A stretch of DNA of 64,000 nt from Zymobacter palmae (GTDB lineage Bacteria; Pseudomonadota; Gammaproteobacteria; Pseudomonadales; Halomonadaceae), in contig NZ_AP018933.1 of assembly GCF_003610015.1 (NCBI RefSeq), forward strand, positions 2,576,035-2,640,034, read 5' to 3'. Position 1 is the stretch's first letter, and each line of letters begins with the position of its first letter. The notes under the pieces are model-generated. The model was not told the origin of the DNA. It did no database searches and saw only the letters and a program-made list of their open reading frames with translations. Position numbers and translations under genes: made by a program. Below are positions 1-8,000 of the stretch, in pieces.

Positions 1-2664
1 CACCCGCGAGGCTAATCGGGTCTTGGCTCGTAAACCGTCCTACCTGTGGATCGTAGTACCTGTATCGGTTGTAGTGCAGTCCTGTTTCAGCATCACAGTA
101 CTGACCCTGAAAGCGCAGGGGCATCTCTACGATGGGGGCGTTGCCTTCGCTGTCATTGGCCTTTGCCAGCTCTCCCCATGCACGGTATTGCCCAATCCAC
201 TGTAGATTGCCGTCTCGGTCGGTCAGTTCCTGCGGTGTGCCCAGATGGTCGGTATGGATATAGTACAGCTGGGGTTCATTGGTGACTGAATCTGCCGAGT
301 ATGCAACGCTCCCTGTACCTGTCATACGCTGTGAGCGCTGGTCATAAGTCTCAGCCAGCTGTGCCGCGGGTACGAAGCTTTCGGGTTCGTACAGCCAGTG
401 GGTGCGCTTAAGTGCACGTGCTGTCAGTGTGTGCACGCGCTGGGCGATTGGCAGTGAGAACTTTTTGCTCGGGTCTTCAGGTTCTAGTTCAGGCTCTTGC
501 GGGTAGGCAAAGGTGTCCCAGAAGTGGAACTCGCCTTCGAACACCTCTTCCGAGGTCAGTAGGTTGGCGTCCCAGCTAAACACCGTGAGCTTAGGCTTAG
601 CTTTGCCGTCTTTGACCAGTTTCCATAGGCGACGCCCAAAGCCGTCGTAGCCGTACTTGGCGTGCATTTCAGGCGGAGTGGTGTCACCGGCAGCAGGTGC
701 GCGACGGTAGCGTTTGACCTCGATCAGGCGGTCGTCGGCGTCGTAAACGTATTCGGTAGTGTGCCCACTGGGTTCGGTCTGGCGGCGGCGATTGCCACGC
801 TCATCGTACTGGTAATGCGTGCCCGCATAGCGTTCCAGCAAGTTGCCCATCACTTTGGGAAGCTGGCGGTAGTCGAATTTTACTTCTTCGCGCGCACCGT
901 CCCAATGGGTGTTGATCGGCTGGCTATCGCGGTGCTGCTCGGTGTTCTGCAACAGCTCGGGGTCAATCAGGTTGCCTGCGGGATCGAAGGCAAACGATTC
1001 CTCACCCAGTGGTGTGCTGGCGGCTTTCAAACGACCAATTGGGTCATACTGATAGCGCGTTTCACCCTTGAGCGAGTCGTCAATGCCGTACAGTTCAGAG
1101 ATCTGGGTGTAGTGGTACAGGCGCTGCTGTTTAGCATCGTCACCTAGCAGACGCTGCTGACGGGTCAGGCGGCCCATCACATCGTACTGGCGCGTCTGCT
1201 GTTGGACGCCATAGTGGCGCGCCGTTTCGCGATGCAGCGCATCGCGCTCGAAATCGAATAGCGGTTGGCGATCAAGCGACATCGCATGCACGTGGCCAGA
1301 GCCATAGCGCAGCCATGCCACTTCCTGCCCGTTTGGCAGCGTGGTCGTTTGGCGATTACCCAGCACGTCGTAGGTGTGACGATAGACGCTGCGGTAGTGA
1401 TAACCGTCCGGCAGGTCAGCGGTCTGTTCTTCAGCGATCAAATTATCCAGCGCGTCATAATGCAGACGTACCGCGCTGTGGCTGTTCTGCACGGAGGTCA
1501 GGCGACCCAACATGTCATGCGCGTACCGCGTCTCAACGATGCCGTGACCCTTGCGTTCGATAAGCTTGCGCTTCAGCAGCCCCGTACTGTCACGTTCGTA
1601 CAGCGTGGCTTGATCGCCCTCGCTGTACGTCAGTAGCATCCCGCCTTCGTCGTACTGGTACTTGCGGGTACGACCGTCGAAGCCCACTTCCTGCTTAAGA
1701 CGACCGACACCGTCGTAATCGAACGTCCACTGCTCACCGTTCTGGTTGGTCAGGCGTGACAGGCGGCGCAGAGTGTCGTACTGATAGGCCAACCGGAAAC
1801 CGGCCGCATCGATGCGCTCGACTGGCAGCCCCTTACCGTCGTAGGCGTAGCGGGTTTCTTCGCCTGTCGGGTTAACGTAGCGGGTCAGGTTGCCCTCGCC
1901 GTCGTACTCGAACTGCTCAGTGGTGCCATCGGGATAACGCACGACGGTCGGCAGCCCCATCCGGTCGCGCTGGAAATAGATCTTCTGTTTCAGCGCATCG
2001 GTTTGCTCGATCAGCTGACCACGATGATCGTAGGTATAGGTAGTCTTCTGGCCTGAACAGTCGGTAGAAGCAACCAGCTGCCCTTGTTCATTCCACTGAT
2101 AACCGTATTCGTTATTGGCCGGATCGATGACCTTGATCGGCAGCGACTGATCGTTGTACTTAAATTGGGTGGTGCGACCCGCAAAGTCAGTATCCGCTGC
2201 AACACGATTTTGACTGTCGTATTGCATTTCGCGCGTACGGCCCATGGGGTCAATCGTTTTGACCTGATGCCCTTTTTCATCGTATTCAAAGGCCATCGTA
2301 CGTGACATTGGATCGCTAAAGCGGATCAAACGCCCCTTGGCATCGTATTCAAAGGCAAAGGTACGCCCTTCACCATCAATATGGGCCAGCAGGTTACCGT
2401 GCTCATCCCAGCGCCAGTGTTCGCTGCCAAGATGCGGCTGATACGGAGTGGTCCGTGATTCGATGCGATTGAAGTAATTGTAGCGATAGAAGGTCTCTAG
2501 CCCCTGCGCATCGGTGACCTTGGTGTACCACATGCGGCGGTTGTACTCGAAGCGGGTATCTTCACTGCCATCGTCTAGCCAGTTATGGATACAGCGCGCT
2601 TCACGCGCATTGGCGGGTTCACCTTCCGCCTGACCGGGCCACTCCCATTCCAGATGGCATCCCT
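1..2664 (-). pseudogene. Orphan rhs core fragment (5'-truncated, runs off window)
   Basis: This stretch repeats the core of the intact rhs gene, matching about 3542-6217 at offsets of 3541 to 3553. The reading frame is open on the minus strand to the window edge, and the only length change seen is a 4-codon indel near 280. Similarity stops abruptly near 2664, where an in-frame TAG lies just upstream. The first in-frame ATG is near 2533, so the fragment lacks the N-terminus and any obvious translation start. It ends at the edge just inside the conserved segment before the DALGL tip junction, so its own toxin tip lies outside the window. From about 1099 to 2150 the two copies look identical by eye, while the flanks differ. 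It fits the known class of displaced orphan Rhs modules that serve as donors for tip exchange. Confidence 0.85.
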
Positions 2665-2688
2665 AGGCTGTTCAGGCATCAACGATGA

Positions 2689-3105
2689 CTATCTAAATAC
2701 ATATATGTTTATATCATTTTTAATAACACTGGTGTTTTTTATATAATCTGCATTCTTGTATAAGATAGATAAAAGCTCCCATGCATCGGGATATTTATTG
2801 GAAAACTCTTCAAATCCAATCAGAACGTAACAAATACTACCTTCTTCTGATTTCGAAATCATAGCTCCTCCAATTGAATCATCCAAAGAGTCCCAGTTTT
2901 TTTCGAGAACATTCTCTTGACTCAATTCAGTTTCTAATGGGAAACTAATACTTAAACAATTAAATAAATCAACTATTCCATTCACTCCATTCAAATCAAT
3001 GAGAAAAGAATTATTTCTTAGAGAAAGAATGTTTTTTTCAGATGAGTAACCTCCCCGCTTAAGAAAGCTTTTTTTAACCGTTTCAATATGCTCTTGATCA
3101 CTCAT
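2689..3105 (-). CDS. Barstar-like immunity protein for the Rhs RNase tip
   Basis: This small acidic protein (138 aa) is encoded immediately after the rhs toxin tip. An upstream ATG overlaps the rhs stop as ATGA, but the ATG at 3105 has the better Shine-Dalgarno (AAAGGAGAAG, 4 nt away), so that start was chosen. The middle of the protein resembles barstar: a beta strand and helix (FLIDLNGVNGIVDLFNCLS), then NWDSLDDSIGG, which matches the barstar NLDALWDCL-type helix, and a late helix-strand ending. Barstar blocks the barnase active site with acidic residues, and the two Asp residues of WDSLDD are the obvious candidates here. The gene is much more AT-rich than the rhs core, like the toxin tip, so both probably arrived together. 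The immunity role follows from position and partner and has not been shown. Confidence 0.8.
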   Translation of the reverse strand: MSDQEHIETVKKSFLKRGGYSSEKNILSLRNNSFLIDLNGVNGIVDLFNCLSISFPLETELSQENVLEKNWDSLDDSIGGAMISKSEEGSICYVLIGFEEFSNKYPDAWELLSILYKNADYIKNTSVIKNDINIYVFR

Positions 3106-3131
3106 ACACTTCTCCTTTGAAATTGTTAAAA

Positions 3132-6100
3132 TCATATTTCTATAAATGTTTTGTAATGATCTTGGGTATAATATTTCTGCCCTGAATCGTTATTCACTAC
3201 AACCCGTCGAGGTCCAGGCTTTCCTTGTGGTGTATCCGGCGAGGGAGACACACGATACTCTCTATAAGGAGAGTTTTCATATTTTCCTCCGGGCAAATCG
3301 CCCCGTCGGTTCTCGAAATTAATACCCCATCTTTTGGCAGTAGCATCGTTGGGGGTCGCTCCATTATCTATATGGTTGACAGTGCGATCGAGAGCATTTC
3401 TCTCTTCAAGAGGCAATTGGGATCTGTCCAGTTTCGGAATATTATCGCCAGTTCCGCTTGGACATTTTTGATTCAGACGTTGCAAACCCAAGGCATCTAC
3501 CCACTGCACTGGGTTAGGTGCATATTGATAAAGATTAATCCCACCCGCGAGGCTAATCGGGTCTTGGGTCGTAAACCGCCCTACCTGCGGGTCGTAGTAC
3601 CTAAAGCGGTTGTAGTGTAGCCCCGTTTCAGAGTCGAAGTACTGCCCTTGGAAGCGCAGTGACATCTCAACGTTAGCGGCATTGCCTTCGCTATCAGTGG
3701 CCTTTGCCAGCTCACCCCACGCACGGTACTGCCCTACCCACTGCAGATTGCCTTCGCGGTCGGTGAGTTCCTGCGGTGTGCCCAGATGGTCGGTATGAAT
3801 GTAGTACAGTTGGGGTTCAACTGTTGCTGCGCCTGTCGATACAGCGGATGAGTAGGCGGCTTGGCCAGTGCCTGTCATGCGTTGGGCATGCTGGTCATAG
3901 GTCTCAGCCAGCTGTGCCGCGGGTACGAAGCTATCGGGTTCGTACAGCCAGTGGGTGCGCTTAAGTGCACGTGCTGTCAGTGTGTGCACGCGCTGGGCGA
4001 CTGGCAGCGAGAATTTCTTGCTCGGGTCTTCGGGCTCGAGTTCCGGCTCTTGCGGGTAGGCAAAGGTGTCCCAGAAGTGGAACTCGCCTTCGAACACCTC
4101 TTCCGAGGTCAGTAGGTTGGTGTCCCAGCTGAACACGGTGAGCTTAGGTGTGGCCTTGCCGTCTTTGACCAGTTTCCATAGGCGACGCCCAAAGCCGTCG
4201 TAGCCGTATTTGGCGTGCATCTCGGGTGGTGTGGTATCACCGGCCGCAGGGGCGCGACGGTAGCGTTTGACCTCAATCAGGCGGTCATCGGCATCATAAA
4301 AATATTCGGTGGTATGGCCGCTTGGTTCCGTCTGACGGCGGCGGTTGCCGCGCTCATCGTACTGGTAATGAGTACCCGCATAGCGTTCCAGCAGGTTGCC
4401 CATCACTTTGGGCAGCTGGCGGTAGTCGAATTTGACTTCTTCGCGCGCGCCGTCCCAGCGGGTGTTGATCGGCTGGCTGTCGCGGTGCTGCTCGGTATTC
4501 TGCAGCAGTTCGGGGTCGATCAGGTTACCCGCCGGGTCAAACGCAAAGGTCTCATTGCCCAGCGGTGTGTTGGCGGCTTTCAAACGACCAATTGGGTCAT
4601 ACTGATAGCGCGTTTCACCCTTGAGCGAGTCGTCAATGCCGTACAGTTCAGAGGTCTGGGTGTAGTGGTACAGGCGCTGCTGTTTAGCATCGTCACCTAG
4701 CAGACGCTGCTGACGGGTCAGGCGGCCCATCACATCGTACTGGCGCGTCTGCTGTTGGACGCCATAGTGGCGCGCCGTTTCGCGATGCAGCGCATCGCGC
4801 TCGAAATCGAATAGCGGTTGGCGATCAAGCGACATCGCATGCACGTGGCCAGAGCCATAGCGCAGCCATGCCACTTCCTGCCCGTTTGGCAGCGTGGTCG
4901 TTTGGCGATTACCCAGCACGTCGTAGGTGTGACGATAGACGCTGCGGTAGTGATAACCGTCCGGCAGGTCAGCGGTCTGTTCTTCAGCGATCAAATTATC
5001 CAGCGCGTCATAATGCAGACGTACCGCGCTGTGGCTGTTCTGCACGGAGGTCAGGCGACCCAACATGTCATGCGCGTACCGCGTCTCAACGATGCCGTGA
5101 CCCTTGCGTTCGATAAGCTTGCGCTTCAGCAGCCCCGTACTGTCACGTTCGTACAGCGTGGCTTGATCGCCCTCGCTGTACGTCAGTAGCATCCCGCCTT
5201 CGTCGTACTGGTACTTGCGGGTACGACCGTCGAAGCCCACTTCCTGCTTAAGACGACCGACACCGTCGTAATCGAACGTCCACTGCTCACCGTTCTGGTT
5301 GGTCAGGCGTGACAGGCGGCGCAGAGTGTCGTACTGATAGGCCAACCGGAAACCGGCCGCATCGATGCGCTCGACTGGCAGCCCCTTACCGTCGTAGGCG
5401 TAGCGGGTTTCTTCGCCTGTCGGGTTAACGTAGCGGGTCAGGTTGCCCTCGCCGTCGTACTCGAACTGCTCAGTGGTGCCATCGGGATAACGCACGACGG
5501 TCGGCAGCCCCATCCGGTCGCGCTGGAAATAGATCTTCTGTTTCAGCGCATCGGTTTGCTCGATCAGCTGACCACGATGATCGTAGGTATAGGTAGTCTT
5601 CTGGCCTGAACAGTCGGTAGAAGCAACCAGCTGCCCTTGTTCATTCCACTGATAACCGTATTCGTTATTGGCCGGATCGATGACCTTGATCGGCAGCGAC
5701 TGGTCGTTGTAGCTGAACTGGGTGGTGCGACCCGCAAAGTCTGTGTCCGCTGCAACACGATTTTGACTGTCGTATTGCATTTCGCGCGTACGGCCCATGG
5801 GGTCAATCGTTTTGACCTGATGCCCTTTTTCATCGTATTCAAAGGCCATCGTACGTGACATTGGATCGCTAAAGCGGATCAAACGCCCCTTGGCATCGTA
5901 TTCAAAGGCAAAGGTACGCCCTTCACCATCAATATGGGCCAGCAGGTTACCGTACTCGTCCCAGCGCCAGTGTTCGCTGCCAAGATGCGGCTGATACGGA
6001 GTGGTGCGTGACTCAATGCGATTGAAGTAGTTATAGCGATAGAAGGTCTCTAGCCCCTGCGCATCGGTGACCTTGGTGTACCACATGCTGCGGTTATACT

Positions 6101-7976
6101 CGAAGCGGGTATCTTCACTGCCATCGTCCAGCCAGTTATGGATACAGCGCGCTTCACGCGCATTGGCGGGTTCACCTCCTGCCTGACCGGGCCACTCCCA
6201 CTCTAGGTGGCACCCCAGACCGTTGCGGTTGGCATAGAACGTCAGCAGGTGCTGTTCATAGCGGTAGGTGCGAGTACGGTCGCGGGCATCGGTCTGCGCG
6301 ACCAGATCGCGCTGCGTGTCATACACATAGTGCGATAGCACTTCAGGAGCGTGCTCAGCATCCGGAAAATGGCGCTCAATACGTTCGACCAGTCCCTCCG
6401 CGTTATACGTCAGGCGCACGTCCATCGCCGCACCGTCAGTAATACGCGTCATCAGCCGCTGAGCGGTGTCATACTCGAAGTGCAGCGCGTTGCCGTCTTG
6501 TTCGCGGACCTCGACCAGCCGGAACACATGGCGTCCCGCGGTATTGGCACTGCCCATTCGCACATAGCGCTGGCGATCGTTATAAAGCGTCTCCAACACG
6601 ATCTCGTGCTCGGAAGGACGTGACAGCGTGATATGCTCCGCGGGTTCATAACGCGACTCGCCCACAGCGAGGGAGGCAAGCGGCACACAGCGGTTTTCAT
6701 CGTCAATAAAGAACAGCTGCTCGTCGCTCTGCTCGAAGCGTAGATGGTAGGGCGTACTCCAACGCGCACCCAGCTCGCTATCGTCCAGCATGTCACAGCT
6801 GGAACGGTAGAAGCGCGTCCACTCAAGGTCAATAAGCCCGGGCACAACAAAGTCGTTCTGCCATAGGTTTTCATCCCCCATTACAAGATGAATCGGGTTC
6901 TGTGTACGGGGCGGAGGACGGTGTTTCGCCTCTACTTTAGGGCACGTTGAGCAGCCGGGCTTATCTTTCGCCGGCGTAGGGTGATTGTCGGCAGGTGCCT
7001 TGGTGCAGTCACCTTTCTGTTCAACCAGCGCGGCGGGCTGATGCGCCTTGCCATCGTTGGTCACGTGTGACTGCGCCTGCACGTTCTTTGTCCGGTGACG
7101 ACGTGCCAGTACGGCATCGGTAATGGCAATCACCAGCGGCATCAGCTTGAGTATGGCATCCCCCACCATAACGGCGCCCTGCACGCTATAGTCACGCATG
7201 CCCTGCTCAAGGGACTGGCGCAGTGTCTGATCCAAACAATCCAGCAGCTTTTCCATGCCTTTAAAGGCAATTTTTTTGACATTGTCCGATGGCCAAACGG
7301 TCCAGCCTTCCTCGATCAACTTGACCTGCTTGGCCCAGTTGAACGGGCTGTGGATGAAATCCGCCAGCGAGTTACCTAGCTTCTGGATCAGATCAACCAG
7401 AAGGCTTTTGAGCTCTTCAATCCATGACTGCAATTTCAATAAGAACTCTTCAATCTGGCCGCTGAATACCTCGACCAGCTTGTCGATTAATAGCGCCAAC
7501 CCCGCACCGCGCGCGAACTCCCACAGGCCGTGTCTGACAACAGCACGGATGGGGGCAGAGGCGTTACCTGCCGCAGGTATTATGCCGATACCATCAACGC
7601 CGAGCGTGACCCATAGCCAGATGTTCTTGAGATTCGAATGCTGGTTATGCTCGTCGGTTTTGCAGATTTCATAGGTGTCGAACGCCACATCTTTAAGTGC
7701 AATGACATTACCTACGATAGGAATGCATGCGGCCCCTTCCATGATGTAGTGCACCATGTTGCTGCCGTTCTCGTTCGGCTTCGGCTCTTCCATCGTGACT
7801 TCTGGCTGAGAAGGCTCAACGTTGGCCGGGGCATACATCACACGTCGCTGGTTGGCCTGCTCAATCAGCTTGGGATCAATGCCTTTGAGCGGATTTTCTT
7901 CTGCCGCGCTGGCATCGTTCACTACCTGTTGAGGTGAGACCAGGCTCTGCTGATCGTTTTGTGGTGTGTCTGTCAT
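3132..7976 (-). CDS. Rhs polymorphic toxin with barnase-type RNase tip
   Basis: This 1614-residue protein begins with a ~365-residue N-terminal region with hydrophobic stretches and no recognisable PAAR domain. The core (about 366-1490) starts at the HLVMGDENLW motif and has dozens of YDxxGRL-type YD repeats that build the Rhs cocoon. The core closes with RYYDPQVGRFTTQDPISLAGG and the self-cleavage junction NPVQWVDALGL near 1492. The last ~120 residues match the barnase/RNase N1 fold: NRRGDLPGG, a PYREYR segment supplying the catalytic Glu (about 1573), an RRVVV Arg (about 1590), and DHYKTFIEI with the catalytic His (about 1607). The codon bias of the tip is clearly AT-rich relative to the core. 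The gene starts 24 bp after the vgrG stop, so T6SS delivery by that VgrG is likely. The cognate immunity gene follows directly. Confidence 0.93.
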   Translation of the reverse strand: MTDTPQNDQQSLVSPQQVVNDASAAEENPLKGIDPKLIEQANQRRVMYAPANVEPSQPEVTMEEPKPNENGSNMVHYIMEGAACIPIVGNVIALKDVAFDTYEICKTDEHNQHSNLKNIWLWVTLGVDGIGIIPAAGNASAPIRAVVRHGLWEFARGAGLALLIDKLVEVFSGQIEEFLLKLQSWIEELKSLLVDLIQKLGNSLADFIHSPFNWAKQVKLIEEGWTVWPSDNVKKIAFKGMEKLLDCLDQTLRQSLEQGMRDYSVQGAVMVGDAILKLMPLVIAITDAVLARRHRTKNVQAQSHVTNDGKAHQPAALVEQKGDCTKAPADNHPTPAKDKPGCSTCPKVEAKHRPPPRTQNPIHLVMGDENLWQNDFVVPGLIDLEWTRFYRSSCDMLDDSELGARWSTPYHLRFEQSDEQLFFIDDENRCVPLASLAVGESRYEPAEHITLSRPSEHEIVLETLYNDRQRYVRMGSANTAGRHVFRLVEVREQDGNALHFEYDTAQRLMTRITDGAAMDVRLTYNAEGLVERIERHFPDAEHAPEVLSHYVYDTQRDLVAQTDARDRTRTYRYEQHLLTFYANRNGLGCHLEWEWPGQAGGEPANAREARCIHNWLDDGSEDTRFEYNRSMWYTKVTDAQGLETFYRYNYFNRIESRTTPYQPHLGSEHWRWDEYGNLLAHIDGEGRTFAFEYDAKGRLIRFSDPMSRTMAFEYDEKGHQVKTIDPMGRTREMQYDSQNRVAADTDFAGRTTQFSYNDQSLPIKVIDPANNEYGYQWNEQGQLVASTDCSGQKTTYTYDHRGQLIEQTDALKQKIYFQRDRMGLPTVVRYPDGTTEQFEYDGEGNLTRYVNPTGEETRYAYDGKGLPVERIDAAGFRLAYQYDTLRRLSRLTNQNGEQWTFDYDGVGRLKQEVGFDGRTRKYQYDEGGMLLTYSEGDQATLYERDSTGLLKRKLIERKGHGIVETRYAHDMLGRLTSVQNSHSAVRLHYDALDNLIAEEQTADLPDGYHYRSVYRHTYDVLGNRQTTTLPNGQEVAWLRYGSGHVHAMSLDRQPLFDFERDALHRETARHYGVQQQTRQYDVMGRLTRQQRLLGDDAKQQRLYHYTQTSELYGIDDSLKGETRYQYDPIGRLKAANTPLGNETFAFDPAGNLIDPELLQNTEQHRDSQPINTRWDGAREEVKFDYRQLPKVMGNLLERYAGTHYQYDERGNRRRQTEPSGHTTEYFYDADDRLIEVKRYRRAPAAGDTTPPEMHAKYGYDGFGRRLWKLVKDGKATPKLTVFSWDTNLLTSEEVFEGEFHFWDTFAYPQEPELEPEDPSKKFSLPVAQRVHTLTARALKRTHWLYEPDSFVPAAQLAETYDQHAQRMTGTGQAAYSSAVSTGAATVEPQLYYIHTDHLGTPQELTDREGNLQWVGQYRAWGELAKATDSEGNAANVEMSLRFQGQYFDSETGLHYNRFRYYDPQVGRFTTQDPISLAGGINLYQYAPNPVQWVDALGLQRLNQKCPSGTGDNIPKLDRSQLPLEERNALDRTVNHIDNGATPNDATAKRWGINFENRRGDLPGGKYENSPYREYRVSPSPDTPQGKPGPRRVVVNNDSGQKYYTQDHYKTFIEI

Positions 7977-8000
7977 GAGTGTTCGTTATCCCTGCATTCT

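Noticed and set aside
662-1147. Open frames on the plus strand inside the rhs copies (also at 1265, 4215 and 4818)
   Set aside because: They are antisense shadows of the rhs core, repeated in both copies only because the core is duplicated, and they have no ribosome sites.
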